A stretch of DNA of 60,320 bases from Prevotella sp. Lineage in GTDB: Bacteria > Bacteroidota > Bacteroidia > Bacteroidales > Bacteroidaceae. Below, piece by piece: positions 50,993 to 59,405 of the stretch; within the stretch, counting starts at the first letter, position 1; each line of letters starts with the position of its first letter. The notes beneath the pieces are model-generated. The model ran no database searches, was not told where the DNA came from, and saw only the letters and a list, made by a program, of their open reading frames with translations. Both the position numbers and the translations under genes were made by a program. The stretch is taken from the NCBI GenBank assembly GCA_016281815.1, contig JAEEJK010000038.1:1-60320 (forward strand). The letters are read 5' to 3'.

Positions 50993-52174
50993 ATGAAAGA
51001 ACTTGCATTGAAATACGGTTGCAATCCCAACCAAAAGCCCTCCCGCATCTACATGACAGAAGGCGAACTGCCCCTTGAGGTGCTCAACGGACGTCCCGGG
51101 TATATCAATTTCCTCGACGCACTCAACAGTTGGCAACTTGTGCGTGAACTCAAGGCTGCTACAGGTCTGCCCTCTGCCGCCAGTTTCAAGCACGTGTCTC
51201 CTGCCGGAGCCGCTGTCGGACTGCCGCTGAGTGACACGCTCCGCCGCATTTACTTTGTAGATGACATCGAGGGAGAGTTGTCGCCCATCGCCTGTGCCTA
51301 TGCCCGTGCGAGGGGAGCCGACCGTATGAGCAGTTACGGCGATTTTGTGGCGCTCAGCGACACCTGCGACGCCATGACAGCCAATTTGCTCAAGCGTGAG
51401 GTGTCCGACGGTGTGATAGCACCCGGTTTTACACCCGAGGCTTTGGAGATTCTCCGTGCCAAGCGCAAAGGCACCTACAACGTCATCCAGATCGACCCCG
51501 ACTACCGTCCGGAGCCTGTGGAGCGCAAGCAGGTGTTTGGCATCACTTTTGAGCAGGGACGCAATGAGATTGACCTCAACGACCCGGCACTTTTCGCCAA
51601 TATCCCCACCCAGAACAAGACATTCACCGAGGCTGCCCGCCGCGACTTGGTCATTGCGCTCATCACGCTGAAATATACCCAGAGCAACAGTGTCTGCTAT
51701 GTGAAGGACGGTCAGGCCATCGGCATCGGAGCCGGTCAGCAGAGCCGCATTCACTGCACACGTCTGGCAGGCAACAAGGCCGATATCTGGTGGCTCCGTC
51801 AGCATCCGAAGGTGATGTCGCTGCCCTTTGTGCCAGGCATCCGCCGTGCCGACCGTGACAACACCATCGATGTGTATATCAGTGAGGACCATGACGACGT
51901 GCTGTGCGACGGCACCTGGCAGCAGTTCTTCACCGAGCGTCCTGAGGTGCTCACCATGGAGGAGAAAAAGGCTTGGATTGCCCAGAACACGAAGGTGGCG
52001 CTTGGCAGCGACGCTTTCTTCCCCTTTGGTGACAATATCGAGCGTGCCCACAAGAGCGGTGTGGAGTTTATTGCTCAGGCGGGCGGCTCTGTCCGCGATG
52101 ACCATGTGATCGCCACCTGCGACAAGTATGGTATCGCCATGGCATTCACCGGTGTACGTCTGTTCCACCATTGA
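50993..52174 (+). CDS. Stand-alone AICAR formyltransferase
   Basis: Catalyses the formyl transfer from 10-formyl-THF to AICAR, the ninth step of purine synthesis. 393 residues that match only the C-terminal transformylase part of PurH; the N-terminal IMP cyclohydrolase (MGS-like) domain is missing. The catalytic pair K66-H67 is in SFKHVSPAGAAVG; further blocks QSRIHCTRLAGNKAD and GSDAFFPFGDNIERAHKSGV. Bacteroidetes often have this form besides bifunctional PurH. The cyclohydrolase step must be encoded elsewhere. Confidence 0.92.
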   Translation: MKELALKYGCNPNQKPSRIYMTEGELPLEVLNGRPGYINFLDALNSWQLVRELKAATGLPSAASFKHVSPAGAAVGLPLSDTLRRIYFVDDIEGELSPIACAYARARGADRMSSYGDFVALSDTCDAMTANLLKREVSDGVIAPGFTPEALEILRAKRKGTYNVIQIDPDYRPEPVERKQVFGITFEQGRNEIDLNDPALFANIPTQNKTFTEAARRDLVIALITLKYTQSNSVCYVKDGQAIGIGAGQQSRIHCTRLAGNKADIWWLRQHPKVMSLPFVPGIRRADRDNTIDVYISEDHDDVLCDGTWQQFFTERPEVLTMEEKKAWIAQNTKVALGSDAFFPFGDNIERAHKSGVEFIAQAGGSVRDDHVIATCDKYGIAMAFTGVRLFHH

Positions 52175-52185
52175 TGTAGTCTGCT

Positions 52186-52386
52186 ATGGACAATGGAGTG
52201 GATATCGACGCCATCATCCAGGGCGGTATCGTCTGGGGCCGCGGTGGCGATAAAAATAAGGATGACGAAAAGGGCAAGGTGAAGACCAAAGCCAAGAAAA
52301 AAGGCTACATCACCGGTGCCCACGGCAGTGGCAGTGCCCGTCAGAAGGCCAAGTATCGCGAGCAGAGGGCTAAGAGGAGAAAGTAA
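52186..52386 (+). CDS. Small basic hypothetical protein
   Basis: 66 residues, starting 11 bases after the previous stop. The first third is hydrophobic/acidic (MDNGVDIDAIIQGGIVWGRG), the rest is Lys/Arg-rich with [20 protein letters not shown] at the end. Third codon positions are mostly G or C as in the real genes around it, which supports coding. No family was recognised. Its tail overlaps the convergent pgeF end by 17 bases. Confidence 0.6.
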   Translation: MDNGVDIDAIIQGGIVWGRGGDKNKDDEKGKVKTKAKKKGYITGAHGSGSARQKAKYREQRAKRRK

Positions 52387-53179
52387 TTCCCGTAAAAATT
52401 CTACCGGATGCAATACCCAATCGCCGGGCGGAGAAAAACCGTCCGGCTTGATTGTATGTGCAGATGCCAGCGATATGGATGTTTGTCCCGACAACCCCCA
52501 TTCGTAAGAGCGAGAGGCGGTTGGCTTCCCAAAGGTCAATATGCCACTTGGCATATCTGTGGGCGATGCGCTCCATGTCGAAGCCAGCCTGCGCGAAAGC
52601 CTCATAGACTTCGTCGCCCACCTCGAAGTTGTCCAATGATATTCCAGGGCCAATCACCGCCTTAATCTGTGAGGCATCGGTATGGTAGGCCTTGATCATC
52701 GCCTGGACTGCTTTCTCTGCGATGCGTGCTACGGTGCCGCGCCACCCGGCATGGATGGCGGCACAGGCATGGTGAGCCTCATCATACAGCAGCACGGGGA
52801 TGCAGTCGGCTGTCGACACGCCGATGCATAGACCAGCCACATCGGTCATCACGGCATCGACACCCTCCAGCAGTTGCTTGTGAACATCATCGGTCAGCAA
52901 TGGCCAGTCCGCTTCTATCTGTCTCACCACAGTGCCATGCACCTGATGAGGATAGACCAGGTGAGCGTTTTCGATGCCAAGCAGACGGCAAAGGGCTTTA
53001 GTGTTGGCGGCGATACAGGTCTCATCGTCGCCGCAGTAGTGGTTGATGTTGAACTCGCCATATAGTCCCTGACTGACACCGCCTTTCCGTGTGGTGCTGA
53101 AAGCGGTCACTCCAGGAGCAATGTCGTAGCGCAACAAGACGGGCATGTGTCCCGTGGAGGGGCTGTCACTGACTGTCAT
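52370..53179 (-). CDS. pgeF: Peptidoglycan editing factor / multicopper-oxidase-like PgeF (YfiH)
   Basis: 269 residues. The family mark is complete: [17 protein letters not shown] and [14 protein letters not shown] give the His/Cys metal site. E. coli homologues remove wrongly incorporated amino acids from peptidoglycan stem peptides; older names are laccase or polyphenol oxidase domain. Its ATG overlaps the obgE stop in ATGA, so it is the third gene of the hpt-adk/obgE operon. Confidence 0.92.
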   Translation of the reverse strand: MTVSDSPSTGHMPVLLRYDIAPGVTAFSTTRKGGVSQGLYGEFNINHYCGDDETCIAANTKALCRLLGIENAHLVYPHQVHGTVVRQIEADWPLLTDDVHKQLLEGVDAVMTDVAGLCIGVSTADCIPVLLYDEAHHACAAIHAGWRGTVARIAEKAVQAMIKAYHTDASQIKAVIGPGISLDNFEVGDEVYEAFAQAGFDMERIAHRYAKWHIDLWEANRLSLLRMGVVGTNIHIAGICTYNQAGRFFSARRLGIASGRIFTGITFSS

Positions 53180-54333
53180 GGCTCATCGTACTCAAAATCC
53201 TCGAGATCCTCAATGTCATCTTCCTCGACAAAGACAATCTCATCGTCCTCGCCCTCAGCAGACATCTCCAAAAGGAATTTCGACAGGTCCTTGTCGCGAT
53301 GAACAAGCGTATCTTCCGCCGTGATGGTCTGCAGTTTGTTGCTCTCGCTGTTGAGTTCGCGCCAGAGCACGTTCTTCAGTTCTTCCAGTCCGAACCCTGT
53401 GACAGCAGAGATGAACACCGTTTCCACGTCGGTAGGAAGCGTCTCGCGCAGCATCTCCATCAGTTCATCATCGAGCAGGTCGCATTTTGTCACTGCCAGC
53501 ACGCGATGCTTGTCAAGCATTTCGGGATTGAAATTCTCCAACTCATGCAGCAGCACCTCATATTCGTGTCGGATGTCGTCGGTGTCGCCGGGAACCATGA
53601 AGAGCAGCAGTGAGTTGCGCTCGATATGGCGCAGGAAGCGCAGTCCCAGTCCTTTGCCCTCGCTTGCCCCCTCTATGATGCCGGGAATGTCGGCCATGAC
53701 AAACGATTGCTTGTCGTGGTAGCCTACGATGCCCAATGAGGGTTCCAGTGTGGTGAAGGGGTAGTTGGCTATCTTGGGCCGTGCGCTTGACAGCGATGAG
53801 AGCAGGGTAGACTTGCCTGCATTGGGGAAGCCCACAAGTCCTACGTCAGCCAGAAGTTTGAGTTCGAGGATGACGGTCATCTCCATCATCGGTTCGCCCG
53901 GCTGCGCATAGCGTGGAGCCTGGTTGGTGGCGGAACGGAACTGATAGTTGCCCAGTCCGCCCCTGCCTCCTTTGAGCAGGCATACCACCTGGCCGTCGTA
54001 GGAGATGTCGCAGATGTATTTCCCAGTCTCGGCGTTGTATACCACCGTTCCGCAAGGCACGTCGATATACTCGTCCTTGCCCTTGGTGCCGTGGCATTTG
54101 TCCTTGCCGCCGTTGCCTCCGTGCTGTGCGAAAATATGCCGTTGGTATTTGAGGTGGAGCAAGGTCCAGTAGTTGTGGTTACCGCGCAGGAAAACGCTGC
54201 CACCGTCGCCACCGTCGCCACCGTCTGGTCCGCCGTTGGGGTTGTACTTCACATGGCGCAGGTGCATGGAGCCCCTGCCGCCCTTTCCAGAGCGGCAGCA
54301 GATTTTCACATAGTCAACGAAATTTGACTCCAT
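53176..54333 (-). CDS. obgE: GTPase Obg (CgtA)
   Basis: 385 residues. Glycine-rich OBG domain ([34 protein letters not shown]), G1 [10 protein letters not shown]3 [11 protein letters not shown]4 TKCD, and an acidic C-terminal tail. Obg acts late in 50S assembly and in stress control. It lies 3 bases after the hpt-adk stop and overlaps pgeF by 4. Confidence 0.97.
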   Translation of the reverse strand: MESNFVDYVKICCRSGKGGRGSMHLRHVKYNPNGGPDGGDGGDGGSVFLRGNHNYWTLLHLKYQRHIFAQHGGNGGKDKCHGTKGKDEYIDVPCGTVVYNAETGKYICDISYDGQVVCLLKGGRGGLGNYQFRSATNQAPRYAQPGEPMMEMTVILELKLLADVGLVGFPNAGKSTLLSSLSSARPKIANYPFTTLEPSLGIVGYHDKQSFVMADIPGIIEGASEGKGLGLRFLRHIERNSLLLFMVPGDTDDIRHEYEVLLHELENFNPEMLDKHRVLAVTKCDLLDDELMEMLRETLPTDVETVFISAVTGFGLEELKNVLWRELNSESNKLQTITAEDTLVHRDKDLSKFLLEMSAEGEDDEIVFVEEDDIEDLEDFEYDEP

Positions 54334-54336
54334 TGT

Positions 54337-55470
54337 CTACAGTTCGTCTACGACCTGGCAGATATCGCCAAAGATGCGGTCGAGTTCACCCAGTCCGTTG
54401 ATCTGGTGACGGATACCGTCGTTCTCATACCATTCGATGAGCGGTGATGTCTGACTGTGATAAACATCGAGACGCTTCTTGATGGTCTCTGCGTTGTCGT
54501 CGCTGCGGCCGCTTTCCTCTCCTCGCTTGATGAGCCGTTTCATCAGTTCCTCCTCGGGCACGTCAAGTTCGATCATGGCGGCTACTTTGTGGCCACGGTC
54601 GGCGAGCATCTTCTTCAGTGCCTCAGCCTGAGGAACAGTGCGGGGGAATCCGTCAAAAATGACACCCTTGTGGTTGGGGCCGTATGTGTCATAGACACCG
54701 GCGAGCATGTCCACGATCAGACTGTCAGGCACCAGCATGCCATCGTCGATGTATTGCTTGGCTATCTTGCCCAGTTCGGTGCCATTCTTTATCTCTGCGC
54801 GGAGCACGTCGCCCGTCGAGATGTGGTTGAGTCCGTACTTCTTGATGAGAAGGTCGCTCTGGGTGCCTTTTCCTGACCCTGGAGCTCCGAAAATAACGAT
54901 GTTCTTCATATTCTTTTGTTTGGGTGATTCATTTTCTGGTACCAGTGTGTAGATGTCTTTCAGTCCCCGTCCCTGCTGGTTGTAATCAAGGCCGTATCCC
55001 AGGATGAAGTCGTTGGGGATGCGCATGACCACGTATTCCAAATCGATGTCAATGGTGAGTTTTTCTGGTTTGAGCAGCAGCGTGCACACATGGACAGACT
55101 CCGGGTTGCGTGTGCCAAGCGACTCCATCATCTGGCGGATGGTGATGCCTGTCTCCACGATGTCTTCCACGATGATGACCGTGCGGCCGGAGAGGTCTTC
55201 GTTGATGCCTATGACCTCGGTAACCTTTCCTGTGGATGTGGTGCCCTGATAGGAGGCCAGTTTGACGAAGGAGATTTCACAGGGGATGGTGATGCGCCGA
55301 ATCAGGTCGGCGGCAAAGATGAAGGCTCCATTGAGAACAGCAAGGAAAATGGGGTTCTTGCCTGCCATGTCCTGGTTGATCTGAGCAGCCACGGCATCAA
55401 TTCTCTTCAGTATTTCTGCTTCTGGGATGGAGATGCGGAATTTCTTGTCCAGCACTTGAATGGTATCCAT
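54337..55470 (-). CDS. Fused hypoxanthine phosphoribosyltransferase and adenylate kinase
   Basis: A single 377-residue frame holds two complete enzymes. Residues 1-178: HPRT, with the PRPP motif VIIVEDIVETGIT (98-110). A 9-residue linker (NESPKQKN region) is followed at Met188 by a full adenylate kinase: P-loop GAPGSGKGTQ (195-204), STGDVLRAE, FDGFPRTVPQAEAL. The kinase is the short type without the long LID insert. The junction is in frame with no stop. An A-rich stretch lies before Met188, so a separate kinase could also be made by internal initiation. First gene of an operon with obgE and pgeF. Confidence 0.93.
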   Translation of the reverse strand: MDTIQVLDKKFRISIPEAEILKRIDAVAAQINQDMAGKNPIFLAVLNGAFIFAADLIRRITIPCEISFVKLASYQGTTSTGKVTEVIGINEDLSGRTVIIVEDIVETGITIRQMMESLGTRNPESVHVCTLLLKPEKLTIDIDLEYVVMRIPNDFILGYGLDYNQQGRGLKDIYTLVPENESPKQKNMKNIVIFGAPGSGKGTQSDLLIKKYGLNHISTGDVLRAEIKNGTELGKIAKQYIDDGMLVPDSLIVDMLAGVYDTYGPNHKGVIFDGFPRTVPQAEALKKMLADRGHKVAAMIELDVPEEELMKRLIKRGEESGRSDDNAETIKKRLDVYHSQTSPLIEWYENDGIRHQINGLGELDRIFGDICQVVDEL

Positions 55471-55493
55471 AATGATAATAGTATTTGATTATG

Positions 55494-55524
55494 CAAAGAT
55501 AATGCAAACCGAGCGGAAAGCAAA
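55494..55524 (-). promoter_or_regulatory. Promoter of the hpt-adk/obgE/pgeF operon
   Basis: - strand TTTG (55521-55524), 19 bases, TATCTTTG (55494-55501), 24 bases ahead of the gene. Confidence 0.77.
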
Positions 55525-55623
55525 GCAAATAACAAAGTTTTTGCTTTCTTTCCCGAGGTGATGCATATCTTCATGGTGGTAAATTTAGCAAAAATATCGG
55601 AAACAATGATGCAAGGTTGGCTA

Positions 55624-55639
55624 TAATTTTGTAATTTTG
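55624..55639 (+). promoter_or_regulatory. Putative tandem -7 elements ahead of nnr
   Basis: TAATTTTG occurs twice in direct succession (55624-55631, 55632-55639), 8 to 16 bases before the nnr start. No clear -33 partner at 19-21 bases, so which one is used is open; the leader would be very short. Confidence 0.5.
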
Positions 55640-55646
55640 CATCGAT

Positions 55647-57167
55647 ATGAAGATATTTACTGGCACTCAAATTCAAGAGCTCGACAAATATACGATTGAG
55701 CATGAACCCATTAAGTCCATTGACCTGATGGAGCGGGCGGCTAAGGCACTGACGAAGGCCGTCGCCGCAGAATGTACCCCTGCTGAGAAAATGGTGGTCT
55801 TTGCCGGCCCCGGCAACAATGGCGGTGACGCGCTTGCTGTCTCTTGCCTGCTTGCTGACCGCGGCTACGACATTTCCGTCTTTTTGTTCAACACCAAGGG
55901 TAAGTTATCGGAAGACTGCGCAGAGAACAAGAAGCGCGCCCTCGAGAATGGCAACATCAAGCATTTCATCGAGGTGACCAAGGAGTTTGACCCACCCGCC
56001 CTCACCGAGGAAACCGTGGTCATCGACGGTCTTTTCGGAACCGGTCTTGTCAAGCCCCTTGAGAGCGGATATGCTTCGTTGGTGAAGTACATCAACCAGT
56101 CGCCTTGCCGTGTCATCAGCATCGACATGCCATCGGGGTTGCTGGCGGAATGCAACACCTACAACATCCAGGCGCACATCATCCGTGCAGACCTCACCCT
56201 CACCCTCCACACCCTGAAATTGGCACTTCTTTTCGCCGATAACCAGCAGTATGTCGGACGGTTGAAGGTGCTCGGCATCGGTCTGTCCGAGGAATACATC
56301 CGCAACACCAACACCTCTTTCACCATGCAGGAGGTCGACGACCTGCGCCCCTTGCTGATGCGACGGTCCGACTTTGTCCACAAGGGGAATATGGGTCATG
56401 CGCTGCTCATCGCAGGCAGTTATGGTATGGCGGGAGCAGCCATGCTGGCGGCGAAGGCATGCCTACGCTCAGGTGTGGGAAAACTCACTGTGCATACTCC
56501 CAAAAACAATTGTCAGGTCATGCAGATGAGCGTGCCTGAGGCAGTCCTTTCGGTGGACACCGAGGACACGTACTTCTCTGAGGCCGTTGTCGCTGATGAG
56601 TTCGATGCTTTGGGCGTCGGTCCGGGTCTGGGACAGGTGGAGGGCACGGCCATCGCGCTCATCGCGCAGTTGAGGCGCACCAATGCACCCACCGTTGTGG
56701 ATGCCGACGCGCTCAACATCCTGGCGAGTCACAGGGCATGGATGCAGCAGTTGCCCAAGAACATCATCATGACGCCTCATCCCCGGGAGTTCGACCGACT
56801 GAGCGGCTCACGCAGCAGCGATGACTATGAGCGCCTGATGAAGGCTGTCGATATGGCGGTGAGACTGCAGGTATATATCCTGCTCAAAGGCCATTATTCC
56901 GCACTCTGCCTGCCCGACGGGAAGGTTGTCTTCAACACGACGGGCAACTCCGGCATGGCTACGGCTGGGTCGGGTGATGTGCTCACCGGCATCATCACTG
57001 GTTTGTTGGGCAGGGGCTACCATCAGCGTGAGGCTTGCTTGCTGGGCATGTACCTCCATGGCTTGGCGGGAGACCTCGCCGTCCGTGACAAGGGAAAGGA
57101 ATGCCTCATCGCCAGCGACCTCATTGATTATCTCCCCAAAGCCTTCAAAAACCTGTATGGAGAGTGA
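55647..57167 (+). CDS. nnr: Bifunctional NAD(P)H-hydrate epimerase and dehydratase
   Basis: Repairs hydrated NADH/NADPH. 506 residues. N-terminal YjeF epimerase domain (1-215): FAGPGNNGGDALAV and VVIDGLFGTGLVKPL. C-terminal ADP/ATP-dependent dehydratase domain (about 235-500): KGNMGHALLIAGSYGMAGAA, DADALNIL, TPHPREFDRL, NTTGNSGMATAGSGDVLTGI. The TGA stop lies in an AGTGAAG heptad. Confidence 0.95.
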   Translation: MKIFTGTQIQELDKYTIEHEPIKSIDLMERAAKALTKAVAAECTPAEKMVVFAGPGNNGGDALAVSCLLADRGYDISVFLFNTKGKLSEDCAENKKRALENGNIKHFIEVTKEFDPPALTEETVVIDGLFGTGLVKPLESGYASLVKYINQSPCRVISIDMPSGLLAECNTYNIQAHIIRADLTLTLHTLKLALLFADNQQYVGRLKVLGIGLSEEYIRNTNTSFTMQEVDDLRPLLMRRSDFVHKGNMGHALLIAGSYGMAGAAMLAAKACLRSGVGKLTVHTPKNNCQVMQMSVPEAVLSVDTEDTYFSEAVVADEFDALGVGPGLGQVEGTAIALIAQLRRTNAPTVVDADALNILASHRAWMQQLPKNIIMTPHPREFDRLSGSRSSDDYERLMKAVDMAVRLQVYILLKGHYSALCLPDGKVVFNTTGNSGMATAGSGDVLTGIITGLLGRGYHQREACLLGMYLHGLAGDLAVRDKGKECLIASDLIDYLPKAFKNLYGE

Positions 57168-57217
57168 AGAGTGAAGAATTTTAGGAATTAAGAATTAAGG
57201 ATTAGGGATTAAGAATT
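57163..57217 (+). repeat. Heptad-type repeats at the end of nnr
   Basis: Two AGTGAAG units (the first contributes the nnr stop) are followed by 7-base GAATTAA/GGATTAG/GAATTAT units from about 57181. Confidence 0.75.
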
Positions 57218-57254
57218 ATGATTACCACTGCAAAAATGGCGGTGCGATAGGTAG

Positions 57255-57274
57255 GGACGCGATGTATCGCGTCC
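57255..57274. repeat. REP-like palindrome GGACGCGAtgtaTCGCGTCC
   Basis: Perfect 8-bp arms around TGTA in the nnr to 5'-nucleotidase space. No T run. It resembles dispersed REP-type palindromes. Confidence 0.65.
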
Positions 57275-57340
57275 GCCACAATGAAGCAGGTATGAACCAG
57301 CCATGAAGCAGGTATGAATTAGTTCTTAACCAACTCTGAA

Positions 57341-57388
57341 CTATGAATTATGAACTATGAACTATAAATTATGAACTATAAACTAAAT
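57341..57388 (+). repeat. Short-period TATGAACTA repeat overlapping a gene start
   Basis: Units of 8-9 bases (TATGAATTA, TATGAACTA, TATAAATTA variants). One unit contains the ATG at 57371 that opens the next gene. Confidence 0.75.
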
Positions 57389-58135
57389 ATGTTGCTGATG
57401 GCCGTGCTGATGGCCGTCACTTCGTGCACCACCCATTATGCGGTGAGCAGCGTGGAGCGCACCCGCTTGCTCATTGACAAAAAATATGACCGGCCCATGA
57501 GCGAAGAGGTGAGCACTTTCATGAGACCTTACAAGGCTAAGGTCGACAGCCTCATGTCGCCCGTCCTCGGAAGGGCTGCCAAACCGCTGCAGGCTTACCG
57601 GCCGGAAAGTCCGCTGAGCAATCTGTTGCCCGATGTGTTGGTGTGGGCAGGCAAACTGTATAATGAGAAACCCGACTTCGGTGTCTATAACATGGGTGGC
57701 ATCCGTGCCTCACTTGCCCAGGGCAACATCACCATCGGCGATGTCTTTGAGGTGGCTCCCTTTGAGAATAAAATCTGTTTCCTCACACTCAGCGGCAAGA
57801 AAGTGCTGGAACTGTTGGGACAGATCTGTTTCCGCAAGGGCGAGGGCATCAGCCATGAGGTGCGCATCACCGCGACACCCGACGGCAAACTCATCCATGC
57901 TACCATCGGCGGCAAGGAGATCGACCCCCAGGCACAGTACCGCGTCGCCACCATCGACTATGTGTCGCATGGCAACGACCGTATGACGGCATTCAAGGAC
58001 GGAACCGACCGGCGAGAACTGACAGGAGAGGATGACCTGTTGCGCGCTGTCATTATGAAATATATCAAGGAGAAGACAGCCAACGGACAGGAAGTGGATT
58101 GCCAGATAGAAGGACGTTACAAAGTGGAGGAATAG
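57371..58135 (+). CDS. 5'-nucleotidase C-terminal domain lipoprotein
   Basis: 254 residues from ATG 57371, or 248 from ATG 57389. The lipobox is VTSC (Cys19 counted from the first start). The rest is the substrate-binding domain of 5'-nucleotidases: NMGGIRASLAQGNITIGDVF, LTLSGKKVLELL, YRVATIDYVSHGNDRM. No catalytic metallophosphatase part is present; that is encoded by the next gene, 3 bases on. The first six codons come from a repeat, so the second ATG may be the true start. Confidence 0.9.
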   Translation: MNYKLNMLLMAVLMAVTSCTTHYAVSSVERTRLLIDKKYDRPMSEEVSTFMRPYKAKVDSLMSPVLGRAAKPLQAYRPESPLSNLLPDVLVWAGKLYNEKPDFGVYNMGGIRASLAQGNITIGDVFEVAPFENKICFLTLSGKKVLELLGQICFRKGEGISHEVRITATPDGKLIHATIGGKEIDPQAQYRVATIDYVSHGNDRMTAFKDGTDRRELTGEDDLLRAVIMKYIKEKTANGQEVDCQIEGRYKVEE

Positions 58136-58138
58136 ACC

Positions 58139-58981
58139 ATGATCATGAAAAGAACGATATGCACCCTGCTGACAGTGGCTGCGATGACCGCCGCCCAGGC
58201 ACAGCAAAAGGAGTTGGTGATCCTGCACACCAATGACACACACAGCACCATCATGCCTCTCAGTCCCAATCTGGCTGACACGGCGGTGGCTGGACGTGGA
58301 GGTTTCATCCGCCGCCTGGAGTTCCTCAAGCAGCAGCGGCAGCAGCATCCCGACCTGCTTTATTTCGACAGCGGCGATTTCTCGCAAGGCTCACCTTATT
58401 ATACCTTGTTCCAAGGTGATGTGGAGGTGGGGCTGATGAACAAAATGGGCATCGATGCCGCTACTATCGGCAACCATGAGTTTGACTTTGGTTTGGACAA
58501 CTTGGCCCGACTGTGTCGTAAGGCCAACTTCCCCATCGTGTGTGCCAACTACGACTTCACGGGGACACCCTTGGAGGGGGTGGTGAAGCCTTATGTCATT
58601 ATCAAGCGCAATGGTGTGAAAATCGGGGTGTTCGGACTTGGTCCGAAACTCGACGGGCTGGTGGAGAAAGCCAACTGTCAGGGCATCGAATTTCTCGACC
58701 CGGTGAAAAAGGGACTTGAGGTGGCGACATTCCTGAAAAAGAAGAAGAAATGCGACATGGTGATCTGTATCTCTCATCTCGGATGGGACACCGACCTGGA
58801 TGACGATATCGAGATGATACAGGGTTCACGCTGTATCGACCTGGTGCTGGGCGGGCACTCACATACCTATTTCACCGACCTGCGCTACGATAAAGACCTC
58901 GACGGACGTAACGTCGCTACCGACCAAAATGGCAAGCACGGCATCTGGATTGGCAAGATGACGGTGAAACTGAAGAAATGA
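58139..58981 (+). CDS. Metallophosphatase domain of 5'-nucleotidase, secreted
   Basis: 280 residues (278 from the third codon, MKRTICTLL). Signal peptide ending AAQAQ. Calcineurin-like motifs: HTNDTHS (D33, H35), DSGDFSQG (D80), GNHEFDFG (N112, H113), ISHLG and GGHSHTYF. It lacks the C-terminal substrate domain, which is the preceding gene. Together they probably form a periplasmic nucleotide-hydrolysing pair. Confidence 0.92.
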   Translation: MIMKRTICTLLTVAAMTAAQAQQKELVILHTNDTHSTIMPLSPNLADTAVAGRGGFIRRLEFLKQQRQQHPDLLYFDSGDFSQGSPYYTLFQGDVEVGLMNKMGIDAATIGNHEFDFGLDNLARLCRKANFPIVCANYDFTGTPLEGVVKPYVIIKRNGVKIGVFGLGPKLDGLVEKANCQGIEFLDPVKKGLEVATFLKKKKKCDMVICISHLGWDTDLDDDIEMIQGSRCIDLVLGGHSHTYFTDLRYDKDLDGRNVATDQNGKHGIWIGKMTVKLKK

Positions 58982-58991
58982 AGAGGAGAGA

Positions 58992-59025
58992 ATAAAAATG
59001 CGGTCCTGGGGATTCCCAGGACCGC
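58992..59025 (-). terminator. Terminator of the ferredoxin gene
   Basis: GCGGTCCTGGG (59000-59010) with CCCAGGACCGC (59015-59025) is a perfect 11-bp stem. On the - strand it is followed by CATTTTTATT, so it serves the ferredoxin gene best. It could also stop the convergent phosphatase transcript. Confidence 0.82.
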
Positions 59026-59052
59026 AACCTCCTTTATGTTTCAAGAAAAATT

Positions 59053-59220
59053 TCAAGGAAGGCTGATTGCCTCATTCGGGCAGGTGTCTGCGCAAGCGCC
59101 GCACTCTGTGCAGAGATCGGGGTCGATTGAATAGATGTCGCCCTCGCTGATAGCCTCATTGGGGCACTCGCTGATACATGAACCGCAAGCAATGCAGTTT
59201 TCGCCAATTACGTAAGCCAT
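59053..59220 (-). CDS. 2[4Fe-4S] ferredoxin
   Basis: 55 residues starting MAYVIGENCIACGSCISECP. Two complete CxxCxxCxxxCP clusters: C9, C12, C15, C19 and C37, C40, C43, C47, each followed by NEAI. Clostridial-type low-potential electron carrier, fitting anaerobic metabolism (pyruvate oxidoreductase, hydrogenase and similar partners). Single gene with its own promoter and terminator. Confidence 0.96.
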   Translation of the reverse strand: MAYVIGENCIACGSCISECPNEAISEGDIYSIDPDLCTECGACADTCPNEAISLP

Positions 59221-59288
59221 AATTTAATTGTATTAATGTTAGTAAATAATTGCTTTTCCTCTTCGGAATACCTACTTTTTAGGTGATG

Positions 59289-59322
59289 CAAAGATAGGTT
59301 TTTATTTTGAAATACCTACAAA
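59289..59322 (-). promoter_or_regulatory. Putative promoter of the ferredoxin gene
   Basis: - strand TATCTTTG (59289-59296) is a clear -7; TTTG at 59319-59322 is 22 bases upstream, slightly longer than usual. Confidence 0.6.
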
Positions 59323-59405
59323 TGGGTAGCATTATTTTTACTATTTATAATGAGTCTAAATAAAGCGCCATGCAATAAGCCGATGGAAATGACGTTATAT
59401 AATAT

